From Bacillota bacterium (lineage in GTDB: Bacteria; Bacillota; Clostridia; Christensenellales; CAG-138), in contig JAEYHP010000003.1 in the NCBI GenBank assembly GCA_023409435.1, positions 1-29,727 on the forward strand: a stretch of 29,727 nucleotides of DNA. Direction: 5' to 3'. Below are positions 16,197 through 23,284 of the stretch, in pieces. Position 1 is the stretch's first letter. Every line of letters begins with the position of its first letter. The notes beneath the pieces are model-generated. The model was not told the DNA's origin and did not search any database. It saw only the letters and a program-made list of their open reading frames with translations. The position numbers were made by a program, and so were the translations under genes.

Positions 16197-16760
16197 ATGA
16201 CGCATACGATATTTAAGATTTTTACCGTTGCGCAGCATGAGCAGGAAGAAAACTGGCTCACCGAAATGTCGGAGAAAGGGCTGCAATTGTTGCGCGTAGG
16301 TTGGGGGCATTATGTTTTTGAGGACGGCTCTGCGGGAGAATACCAGTATAAGATCGAATTGCTACCCAATAGCCCTGGTCATGCGGAAAGCCTTTCCTAT
16401 ATCGGGTTTTTGCGGGACATGGGAATAGAATGCGTGGCGACTTATTTAAGGTGGGTGTATTTCAGAAAAAGGGCCGACGGAGCGCCGTTCGTGCTGTATT
16501 CCGATATCCCCTCCAACATCAAACATTACGAACGGGTGCTGAGCCTATGCCGTGTCCTATATGTGATTAACTTTTTTGCCGCCATAGTGAATGCATTCGT
16601 TGTGATTGAGGATATCTTGGAGGGCGCATTCCGTTATATCGCCATCAACAGCGCCGCTTTGGCTCTGGGCTTTTTGGTTGCGGGGGTCGTATTTTCCTAT
16701 TCGCGCCCCATGAAAGCGCGGCTCAAAAAAATGCGCAGGGAAACCGCCGTAAGAGAATAA
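16197..16760 (+). CDS. DUF2812 membrane protein, PadR partner
   Basis: This 187-residue protein has a DUF2812 domain (residues 1-110, with FKIFTVAQHEQEENWLTEMSEKGLQLL and YQYKIELLPNSPG). Two membrane segments follow (LCRVLYVINFFAAIVNAFVVI and AINSAALALGFLVAGVVFSY) and a basic carboxyl terminus. One base separates it from the padR stop, so the two are co-transcribed and probably translationally coupled. DUF2812 proteins regularly sit beside PadR regulators, and their biochemical role is not established. It is likely to act at the membrane as part of the response that PadR controls. Confidence 0.85.
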   Translation: MTHTIFKIFTVAQHEQEENWLTEMSEKGLQLLRVGWGHYVFEDGSAGEYQYKIELLPNSPGHAESLSYIGFLRDMGIECVATYLRWVYFRKRADGAPFVLYSDIPSNIKHYERVLSLCRVLYVINFFAAIVNAFVVIEDILEGAFRYIAINSAALALGFLVAGVVFSYSRPMKARLKKMRRETAVRE

Positions 16761-16889
16761 TACGCAATAAAGGAATATAGGCCGGGAGGCCGGTGTTTTT
16801 CCCCGAAAAAGGACCAAAACAACGTGTTTCCCGCGCATGGCCTATCCTTCACGGGCATATGTATTATCATATGGAGAGGGGGATGGGCC

Positions 16890-18080
16890 ATGTGGTTTCA
16901 AGCGCTCTTTGCGCCGGATTTACCATACGATAAACGAAAAATCCTGCGGGTGTCTACGGCGCTGCTGCTGCTGATTGCGCTGATTTTACCTGCAACTCCC
17001 GCTTTTGGCGCCCCAGAAGCTTTCATGGCGGATGCGACCAGCGCGCTGCTGGCGGAGGCGACGACACAGCAGCTCCTGCTTGAACAGAATGCGGATACCC
17101 CCCGTTCCGTCGCAGGGCTTATTAAGCTTCCCGCCGTGCTTGTTTTGAGTGAAGCGGTGGATCAGGGAAAGCTGGACTTGAAGTCTGAAATCACCGTCAG
17201 CGACAAGGCTGCCGTGGTCGGGGGGCCGACCGCGTTCATTGAGGGCGGGGAAGTGATTTCGGCGGAGCCTTTGATGAAGGCCGCGGCGATGATCTGCGCG
17301 GGGGACGCTATTACCGCGTTGGGGGAAGCGCTGTTTGGGACTGAAACCGGGTTTGTGGATGCGATCAACACGCGGCTGAACGAACTGGGCGTGCCGGTCA
17401 CATATGATGACGCCGTAGGGACCGGCACACAGCTTACGGCGCGCCAGCTGGCGATCATCGGCGCAGCGCTTATGAAAAGCCCCGCATTTATTGCCCACAG
17501 CAAGCTGACGCTGGAGAACTTCACTCATTCGGACGGGCGGGAAACGGAGCTTGTAAACGCCAACCGCATGCTCAGGAACTATGCGGGGTGCACGGGGGTC
17601 GCCACGGGTTCTTCGCAGGCGGACGGCTATTGCGGCGTATTTGCCGTAACCCGGGGGGACACGCAGCTGATCTGCGTGGTCACCGGCTGCCGGAACTCCA
17701 GCACGCGCTTTGCGGTGGCAGGCGCTATGCTGGATCAGGCGTTCGCCACCAAAAAAGCCCAGAAGTGTGCAGAAAAAGGGGAAGTCATTGCGGAAAGCAT
17801 ACGCGTACACGGAGGCAAACGGCGGGAAGTCAACCTGGTGGCAAAAGATACCACCGTGCTGCTGCTGGATAAGGCGGAGCCCGCGCTTGTTGCGGTAGAG
17901 AATATCCCGACGGAATTGCAGGCGCCGCTCGGCTTAAATTCCGTGGTGGGCAGCGTTTCCTACCGAACGGCGGACGGCGTGGAGATGGGGAAGGTGGAGC
18001 TTGTGCCGCAGGTGGAGGTCGAGGAGGCGTTTTTCCGGGAGATCATCCGCGAATTGCTGCTGAGTTTTATGCGCTTGTAA
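16890..18080 (+). CDS. DacF-family (S11) D-Ala-D-Ala carboxypeptidase homologue lacking catalytic motifs
   Basis: This 396-residue exported protein has a membrane or signal segment at residues 18-45, the S11 penicillin-binding fold and a PBP5-like carboxyl-terminal beta domain (GLNSVVGSVSYRTADGVEMGKVELVPQ), then an amphipathic tail. All three active-site motifs are altered: SxxK reads S73-V-A-G, SxN reads C136-A-G and KTG reads A238-T-G. Their spacings (63 and 102 residues) match those of active enzymes, so the alignment is secure. It is probably a pseudoenzyme acting as a wall-binding or regulatory protein. ATG 16890 is preferred over GTG 16824 because GAGGGGG lies 7 nt upstream. It precedes an M50 protease and scpAB, as dacF lies near scpAB in Bacillus. 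Confidence 0.8.
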   Translation: MWFQALFAPDLPYDKRKILRVSTALLLLIALILPATPAFGAPEAFMADATSALLAEATTQQLLLEQNADTPRSVAGLIKLPAVLVLSEAVDQGKLDLKSEITVSDKAAVVGGPTAFIEGGEVISAEPLMKAAAMICAGDAITALGEALFGTETGFVDAINTRLNELGVPVTYDDAVGTGTQLTARQLAIIGAALMKSPAFIAHSKLTLENFTHSDGRETELVNANRMLRNYAGCTGVATGSSQADGYCGVFAVTRGDTQLICVVTGCRNSSTRFAVAGAMLDQAFATKKAQKCAEKGEVIAESIRVHGGKRREVNLVAKDTTVLLLDKAEPALVAVENIPTELQAPLGLNSVVGSVSYRTADGVEMGKVELVPQVEVEEAFFREIIRELLLSFMRL

Positions 18081-18116
18081 TCTGCGATATAAACTGCCAA
18101 ATAATCTATTGAATTG

Positions 18117-18299
18117 AAGAGGCTGTTGCAATATGCATGTTCCATGTATATTGCAAGGAAGTTTCTCCTGCGGAGAAACCTCGGGGGTCTAAAAAGGGCG
18201 TCACTGGCGCCCTTTTTTGCTCCTTCGGAGCACAGAACCCGCTGCCGCGGCGTGCAATGAATCAATATACACTATATGCACTTAGCGCGACAGCCTCTT
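18117..18299. repeat. 183-nt structured element with inverted ends (MITE-like)
   Basis: AAGAGGCTGT (18117-18126) and its exact complement (18290-18299) bound an element that fills the 355-nt gene-free gap after the DacF homologue. Inside are four hairpins. They are a 14-bp stem with one wobble (18126-18156), an 8-bp perfect stem (18161-18179), a 10-bp stem with a T run (18191-18218) and a 6-bp stem (18218-18232). The left arm and the complement of the right arm stay similar for about 40 nt. No reading frame or clear target duplication is seen. It could be a miniature inverted-repeat element or an RNA-structured repeat. Confidence 0.6.
18191..18218 (+). terminator. Probable terminator of the DacF-family gene
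   Basis: AAAAAGGGCG pairs with CGCCCTTTTT around a 7-nt loop, and a further T follows. It lies 110 nt past the stop and inside the inverted-repeat element, so that element may supply the terminator. Confidence 0.65.
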
Positions 18300-18355
18300 T
18301 GCTGTTTTAAGCGAACAGGTATGGTTTTGTCACGGTCTTGTAACAGGGTCGTTTC

Positions 18356-18384
18356 TTGCATCGGGTATCCATTTCACGTATAAT
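18356..18384 (+). promoter_or_regulatory. Sigma-A promoter for the M50 protease-scpA-scpB operon
   Basis: TTGCAT (18356-18361), exactly 17 nt, and a perfect TATAAT (18379-18384) stand 52 nt upstream of the TTG start. Confidence 0.8.
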
Positions 18385-18435
18385 GGGAATAGGAACCAAA
18401 GCGCGCAGCGGGCGCGATACACGGAGGATAAAAAA

Positions 18436-19140
18436 TTGAACATATTTGGCGGCTTAAGAGGCCTGCTGGGCGATCCTCAGGGGTTTTTGCTGAATTTGCT
18501 ATACAGCCTTCCGGCTATTTTAATTTCCCTTGCGTTCCATGAATGGGGGCATGCTTACGCCGCCTACCGCCTGGGGGACCCTACCGCGCGGAATTTGGGC
18601 AGAATGAGCTTGAATCCCCTCCGCCATATCGACCCCCTCGGGTTACTGATGCTCGTCATCGCCCGCTTCGGCTGGGCCAAACCTGTCCCGGTCAACCCCC
18701 GGAATTTCAAAAATCTGCGCAGGGACGATACCATCGTGTCTCTTGCGGGCATCACCGTCAATTTAGGGCTGGCGATTGTAAGCATGCTTGCGATCTACCT
18801 GTTTGCGATATTGGGTGCAACGAATTACGCCATCGCCAATATTCTGTATTACTTTTTGAGCATCAATCTCGGCCTCATGGTGTTCAACCTTATCCCGCTG
18901 CCGCCGCTTGACGGGTCGCATGTGCTTGAAAACCTGCTTATCCGCCGGGTGGGCCCGAGACCCTTCCTGTTTTTGCAACGGTACGGCAGCATGATTTTGC
19001 TTGGCCTTCTTTTGACCGGGATTCTTTCCGGGATACTGGGCACGCTGATATCGTATATTCTGTATGGCATCGAATGGCTGTTTAATTCCGTATTCAAGTT
19101 TCCCGGCCTTTTATACCTCTATCAAGTCATGTGGGGTTGA
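18436..19140 (+). CDS. Site-2 protease family (M50) membrane metalloprotease
   Basis: This 234-residue polytopic protein has the zinc motif H35-E-W-G-H39 in a membrane helix (ILISLAFHEWGHAYAAYRLGD) and the third ligand region NLIPLPPLDGSHVL. LNPLRHIDPLG and GWAKPVPVNPRNF are typical of the short S2P/rhomboid-like M50 group found beside scpA in Clostridia. It would cleave membrane substrates; the target is unknown. The start is TTG at 18436, fixed by GGAGG 8 nt upstream; no ATG is suitably placed. Its stop lies within the scpA start region, so the two genes overlap or abut. Confidence 0.9.
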   Translation: MNIFGGLRGLLGDPQGFLLNLLYSLPAILISLAFHEWGHAYAAYRLGDPTARNLGRMSLNPLRHIDPLGLLMLVIARFGWAKPVPVNPRNFKNLRRDDTIVSLAGITVNLGLAIVSMLAIYLFAILGATNYAIANILYYFLSINLGLMVFNLIPLPPLDGSHVLENLLIRRVGPRPFLFLQRYGSMILLGLLLTGILSGILGTLISYILYGIEWLFNSVFKFPGLLYLYQVMWG

Positions 19141-19145
19141 GTTCT

Positions 19146-19910
19146 TTGCCGTATCACGTACATATCAACCAGTTTGACGGCCCGCTCGACCTGCTGCTTC
19201 ATTTGATCGAGAGCGCAGAGGTGGACATCAAGGATATTTTTATATCCGAAATCACCAACCAGTATCTTGCCTATATGGCAGAACTGGAGGGGCTCGATAT
19301 GGATACCGCCAGCGAATTTCTGTCGATGGCGGCGACGCTTCTCTACATCAAATCCCGCCAGCTTCTGCCCAGGCCCCCCAAGGAAACATTGGAGGAAGAG
19401 GACCCGGAAGAACTGCTCATTCGCCAGTTGCGCGAATACAAAGCGTTTAAAATGGCGGGGGAGGAGCTTTCGAACCTGCAGGAGGCCATGCGGGGCGTTT
19501 ACGCGCGCCTGCCGGAAGATGTGCCGCTGCCGCCTGTGGAAATTACGCTTTCGGGCGCCACCCTGCAGCAGCTTTACCAATCTTTTTTCCTGCTGCTGCA
19601 CACGCAGCGGGAGGAACCGGTTATCAACCCGCTGCATCAGGTACGGCAGGATGAATTTACGGTCCGTTCGCAGATTGCAAAAATCCGGCAGCTGCTCCTG
19701 GAACAGAACGAACTGGCGTTTGAGGAACTGTTTATGGAACGGCCCAGCCGCATGGAGATCGTTTCGACGTTTATGGCGTTACTTGAGCTGATCAACCGCG
19801 GGGAAATCCACCTTCGGCAGCCGTCCCCGTTTGCGCCCATCCTTCTTAGGGCCCGGGCGCTTTCTTTGTCCGACGCGGAGGACGATTATATGGATGAATA
19901 CACGGATTGA
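19146..19910 (+). CDS. scpA: Segregation and condensation protein A
   Basis: ScpA is the kleisin that bridges SMC heads and, with ScpB, forms the chromosome-organising SMC-ScpAB complex. The amino-terminal kleisin domain reads YHVHINQFDGPLDLLLHLIESAEVDIKDIFISEITNQYL, followed by ASEFLSMAATLLYIKSRQLLP and EDPEELLIRQLREYKAFK. The carboxyl-terminal winged helix covers about the last 75 residues (MEIVSTFMALLELINRGEIHLRQ). The start is uncertain. TTG at 19146 aligns best with family starts (254 residues) and has GGGG upstream, while GTG at 19131 would overlap the preceding gene by 10 nt. scpB follows after 18 nt. Confidence 0.93.
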   Translation: MPYHVHINQFDGPLDLLLHLIESAEVDIKDIFISEITNQYLAYMAELEGLDMDTASEFLSMAATLLYIKSRQLLPRPPKETLEEEDPEELLIRQLREYKAFKMAGEELSNLQEAMRGVYARLPEDVPLPPVEITLSGATLQQLYQSFFLLLHTQREEPVINPLHQVRQDEFTVRSQIAKIRQLLLEQNELAFEELFMERPSRMEIVSTFMALLELINRGEIHLRQPSPFAPILLRARALSLSDAEDDYMDEYTD

Positions 19911-19928
19911 AGGGGTATAGGGGTATTA

Positions 19929-20480
19929 ATGCAAAAACAGGAGCAGATCGGCGCAATAGAGGCCATGCTGTTTGTAGCGGGGGACCCGGTGCCCGTGCTG
20001 GAATTGCAGCGGGTGCTGGACATGACGGAGCTTGAGCTTTACGCGCTGCTTCAGGAGCTTCAGACGCAGTACAGGCAGGAATGCCGCGGGTTTCAGCTTT
20101 CCGTCACCGCGGAAACCATCCAAATTCTTTCAAACAGCGCGTATGCCGATTATGTGGAGAGGCTGCTGCAGCCCGCCCAGCAAAAGACATTTTCTCAATC
20201 CCTGATTGAAACGCTTGCTGTTGTCGCCTACCGCCAGCCCGCCACGCGCGCGGATGTGGAGGCGGTGCGCGGCGTGAGGTGCGAATACGCCATGGCTCAG
20301 CTGGTAAAGCTCAATATGATACAGCCCGTGGGCAGGAAAGACGCTGTGGGCCGTCCGGTGCTCTATGGCACGACGGACGCGTTTTTGCGGCAGTTTGGCA
20401 TCAGCACCATCGCGGAGCTGCCCAACCATGAGGCGTATTCCAAGGGCGAGGCTCCTATCGCCAAAGCGCTTACGGTATAG
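19929..20480 (+). CDS. scpB: Segregation and condensation protein B
   Basis: This 183-residue protein is ScpB, which dimerises and binds ScpA in the SMC complex. Two winged-helix domains are visible: IGAIEAMLFVAGDPVPVLELQRVLDM (residues 7-32), then ETLAVVAYRQPATRADVEAVRGV (residues 97-119) and the hallmark VGRKDAVGRPVLYGTTDAFLRQFGI. It is the last gene of the M50-scpA-scpB set. Its stop lies 23 nt before the guaB -35 region. Length and motifs are typical. Confidence 0.94.
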   Translation: MQKQEQIGAIEAMLFVAGDPVPVLELQRVLDMTELELYALLQELQTQYRQECRGFQLSVTAETIQILSNSAYADYVERLLQPAQQKTFSQSLIETLAVVAYRQPATRADVEAVRGVRCEYAMAQLVKLNMIQPVGRKDAVGRPVLYGTTDAFLRQFGISTIAELPNHEAYSKGEAPIAKALTV

Positions 20481-20503
20481 AGGCCGCATCGTCCTCCTTT
20501 TGC

Positions 20504-20538
20504 TTGACATCGCTTAAAAGCTCCTGTACACTGTACAG
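20504..20538 (+). promoter_or_regulatory. guaB promoter with 15-nt palindrome over the -10
   Basis: TTGACA (20504-20509), 17 nt and TACACT (20527-20532) precede guaB. The perfect dyad CTGTAC-ACT-GTACAG (20524-20538) covers the -10 and likely start point, a classic place for a repressor to bind. The regulator is unknown. Confidence 0.65.
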
Positions 20539-20569
20539 AAATTCAGGAGAATATGCTTTTGGAGGGCTT

Positions 20570-22027
20570 ATGATAGAGAATAAGATTGTAATGGAAGGGC
20601 TGACGTTTGACGATGTGCTGCTGATCCCAGCTGAATCAAGCGTAACACCCAAAGACGTCAGCTTAGGCACATTCCTCACGCAGGAAATCCCCCTGAATAT
20701 GCCGCTGATGAGCGCGGCGATGGATACCGTGACGGAAGCGCCCATGGCCATTGCCATGGCCCGCGCGGGCGGCATCGGCATCATTCACAAGAACATGACA
20801 ATCGAGGAGCAGGCCACCAACGTGGACAAGGTCAAGCGCTCCGAACACGGTGTTATCGTGGACCCGTTCTTCCTTTCTCCGGATCACCTGGTAGCGGACG
20901 CCATGGAGCTCATGAGCAGGTACCGCATTTCCGGCGTACCCATTACGGTCAACGGCAAGCTGGTCGGTATCCTTACAAACCGCGATCTTCGCTTTATTGA
21001 AAACTACCGCGTTCCCATCCGGGAGCTGATGACGAGCGAAAATCTTGTCACCGCGCCGGAAGGCACCACGCTGACAGAGGCCAAGGCAATACTGGCCCGC
21101 CACCGCATCGAAAAGCTGCCTATCGTGGACAATGAGGGCAACCTCAAGGGCCTTATTACCATCAAGGATATCGAGAAAGCCATCCAGTACCCCAACTCCG
21201 CCAAGGACCACAACGGTAGGCTGCTTGCGGGCGCTGCGGTCGGCGTTTCCAAGGATACGATGGAGCGCGTGGAGGCGCTCATCGCCGCCAAGGCGGACGT
21301 CATTACGGTGGATACCGCGCACGGCCACAGCCGGGGCGTAATCGAAACCATAAAGGCGCTCAGGGCAAAGTATAAGCATCTGCAGATCATTGCGGGCAAC
21401 GTCGCCACGGCTGAGGCGACCGAGGCGCTGATTTTAGCCGGGGCTTCCGCCGTGAAGGTGGGCATAGGCCCGGGCAGCATCTGCACCACGCGCGTGGTTT
21501 CCGGTATCGGCGTCCCCCAGATCACGGCCGTAATGGAGTGCGTGCGCGCCGCGGAACCCTACAAAGTCCCCATCATCGCGGACGGCGGCGTCAAGTATTC
21601 GGGCGATATTACAAAGGCAATCGCAGCGGGCGCAAGCTGCGTAATGCTCGGCAGCCTCCTTGCGGGTACGGATGAAAGCCCGGGAGAGACAGAAATCTAC
21701 CAGGGCAGAAGGTTCAAGGTATACCGCGGCATGGGTTCTATCGGGGCCATGGAAAAAGGCAGTAAGGACCGCTACTTCCAGGAGGACGCCCAGAAGCTCG
21801 TGCCCGAAGGCGTGGAAGGCCGCGTCGCATACAAGGGTTCGCTGCACGAATCCATTTACCAGCTGTGCGGCGGGCTCCGCAGCGGCATGGGATATTGCGG
21901 CGCCGCGACCATAGAGGAGCTGCGCAACAATGGCAGATTTATCCGCATCACCTCCGCCGGTTTGACGGAAAGCCATCCGCACGATGTATACATCACCAAG
22001 GAATCGCCAAATTATTCGGTGCGGTAA
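20570..22027 (+). CDS. guaB: Inosine-5'-monophosphate dehydrogenase
   Basis: This 485-residue enzyme oxidises IMP to XMP with NAD, the committed step to GMP. The barrel starts LTFDDVLLIPAESSV. Two CBS domains interrupt it at about residues 95-205 (MELMSRYRISGVPIT... and LARHRIEKLPIVDNEGNLKGLIT). The catalytic loop is GIGPGSICTTRVVSG with Cys305, and YRGMGSIGAM and GVEGRVAYKG form the IMP site and flap. The ATG at 20570 has GGAGGG just upstream; an earlier in-frame start lies inside the promoter and is rejected. The promoter has a palindrome over the -10. It is probably transcribed alone. Confidence 0.97.
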   Translation: MIENKIVMEGLTFDDVLLIPAESSVTPKDVSLGTFLTQEIPLNMPLMSAAMDTVTEAPMAIAMARAGGIGIIHKNMTIEEQATNVDKVKRSEHGVIVDPFFLSPDHLVADAMELMSRYRISGVPITVNGKLVGILTNRDLRFIENYRVPIRELMTSENLVTAPEGTTLTEAKAILARHRIEKLPIVDNEGNLKGLITIKDIEKAIQYPNSAKDHNGRLLAGAAVGVSKDTMERVEALIAAKADVITVDTAHGHSRGVIETIKALRAKYKHLQIIAGNVATAEATEALILAGASAVKVGIGPGSICTTRVVSGIGVPQITAVMECVRAAEPYKVPIIADGGVKYSGDITKAIAAGASCVMLGSLLAGTDESPGETEIYQGRRFKVYRGMGSIGAMEKGSKDRYFQEDAQKLVPEGVEGRVAYKGSLHESIYQLCGGLRSGMGYCGAATIEELRNNGRFIRITSAGLTESHPHDVYITKESPNYSVR

Positions 22028-22090
22028 ACAAAAGCAAAGACGCGTTATGATGTTTGAAATCGTTATACTGCGTTTTTAATAAGAGGGAAT

Positions 22091-22825
22091 ATGAAGTTGC
22101 AGCACTGTCTCAAACAATTTGACAAGCTTGCCGTAGCGCTTTCCGGCGGGGCGGACAGCGCCTGCCTGCTGCGTGAAGCAGTGGCGGCGATCGGCCGGGA
22201 GCATATCCTTGCCGTCACCGTACAAACGGAACTTTTGCCTGCGCGCAGGCTGCGCATGGCCAAACGCATCGCAAAGCTTGCGGATGTGGAACATGTTGTG
22301 CTGCAGATTGAGGCGCTCGAGGACGACGCCATACAAAAGAACGGCCCGTTAAGCGAATACTACTACCACAGGCTGATCTTACATGCGGCGCTGAATGAGG
22401 CATGGGTACGTGGCTTTGGGCGTGTGATGGACGGCCACAGGGCGGACGAACTTTCCCGCGCAAGCTTCAAGGCGGCCGAAGAACTCAATGTTTTAAGCCC
22501 CTTTGCCGCTTGCGGTATGGCGCGCTTTCAAGTGGCTGCGCTCAGAAAGGGTATCGTAGAGGACGTGGCAGAAGGGGAGGGCAGCCTCGCAAACAGGCTC
22601 CCTTCGGGTATGCCGCTTACTCTTGAGATGCTTTCGCGCATCGACGAAGCGGAAGAAGAATTGTTCCATCTGGGCCTTATGACGGCGCGGGTTGTCGTGG
22701 AAGAACAAAGCGCGCGCATCTTGGTTGGGGAAGCGGAAAAGGAGCGCTATGCCGCGCTTCTGGAGCGGGCGCAATCCGCGGCGGCGAATGCGGGTTTTGA
22801 GCTTACGGAAGTGCCGAGCGAATAA
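22091..22825 (+). CDS. LarE-like PP-loop ATPase / sulfur-transferase homologue
   Basis: This 244-residue protein carries the PP-loop SGGADSACLL (residues 18-27), which adenylates a substrate using ATP. The rest follows the LarE layout: MDGHRADEL (residues 113-121), LSPFAACGMARFQVAALRKG, and LPSGMPLTLEMLSRIDEAEEELFHLG ending in ARILV. LarE donates sulfur from its own cysteine to the nickel-pincer cofactor of lactate racemase. Here the segment that should hold that cysteine reads GSLANR, with Ser165 in its place; the only cysteines are 6, 25 and 141. No larA, larB or larC is in the window. The sulfur donor or even the reaction may therefore differ. The gene lies between guaB and the encapsulin genes. 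Confidence 0.75.
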   Translation: MKLQHCLKQFDKLAVALSGGADSACLLREAVAAIGREHILAVTVQTELLPARRLRMAKRIAKLADVEHVVLQIEALEDDAIQKNGPLSEYYYHRLILHAALNEAWVRGFGRVMDGHRADELSRASFKAAEELNVLSPFAACGMARFQVAALRKGIVEDVAEGEGSLANRLPSGMPLTLEMLSRIDEAEEELFHLGLMTARVVVEEQSARILVGEAEKERYAALLERAQSAAANAGFELTEVPSE

Positions 22826-22844
22826 GATTTTTTTATAGCTGCGT

Positions 22845-22873
22845 TTGAGTGAAACAGTTTGTACTGATAAAAA
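22845..22873 (+). promoter_or_regulatory. Promoter for the encapsulin operon
   Basis: TTGAGT (22845-22850), a 17-nt spacer and TAAAAA (22868-22873) lie just before the ferritin-like gene. Both hexamers are only four of six. No Fur-like box is obvious. Confidence 0.45.
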
Positions 22874-22894
22874 AACAGCAGGAGGTAAAATGCT

Positions 22895-23257
22895 ATGCCA
22901 AATTTCGCAAATCCGTTTCAGGGCAACGTCAACCGCAAACTAACAAAAGAGGAACTGATTCAGGCGGTCCGGCTGGATATCGCCGGTGAACTCGAAGCGA
23001 TCTATGTCTACGACGCCCATGTACAGGCTACCGACGATCCTGTCGCCAAAGCAATTATTTCCGATATCCGCGACGAAGAGAAGGCGCATGTGGGCGAATT
23101 GATGACGCTGCTTCGGCACCTGGACCCGCAGGAGGCGGTGCACTTCCTTTCCGGCGAAAACGAGGTAAAGGAAATGTTGGAGGAATTGGGCATTGCGCCT
23201 GCCGCGGGCGGAGCCAATGGTCCGAAGGCGACCGTTGGAAGTTTGATCAAGGAATAA
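22895..23257 (+). CDS. Encapsulated ferritin-like cargo protein (EncFtn)
   Basis: This 120-residue protein matches encapsulated ferritins, which dimerise to make a ferroxidase site and work only inside an encapsulin shell. Helix 1 holds GELEAIYVYDAH and helix 2 RDEEKAHVGEL. Glu32, Tyr39, Glu62 and His65 correspond to the iron ligands known for this family. The last residues, TVGSLIKE, are a standard encapsulin targeting peptide, joined by a flexible Ala/Gly linker. The shell gene follows after 27 nt. AGGAGG lies 9 nt before the ATG. The role is iron oxidation and storage, protecting against oxidative stress. Confidence 0.9.
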   Translation: MPNFANPFQGNVNRKLTKEELIQAVRLDIAGELEAIYVYDAHVQATDDPVAKAIISDIRDEEKAHVGELMTLLRHLDPQEAVHFLSGENEVKEMLEELGIAPAAGGANGPKATVGSLIKE

Positions 23258-23284
23258 GGAATAAAGAAAAGGAGGGATAAAGGG

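Noticed and set aside
20663..21379. 238-codon minus-strand frame
   Set aside because: It is antisense to guaB; composition is typical of a shadow frame.
22028..22090. Possible terminator between guaB and the LarE-like gene
   Set aside because: The pairing between the ACGCG and GCGT segments is broken by several mismatches, and the T run is short.
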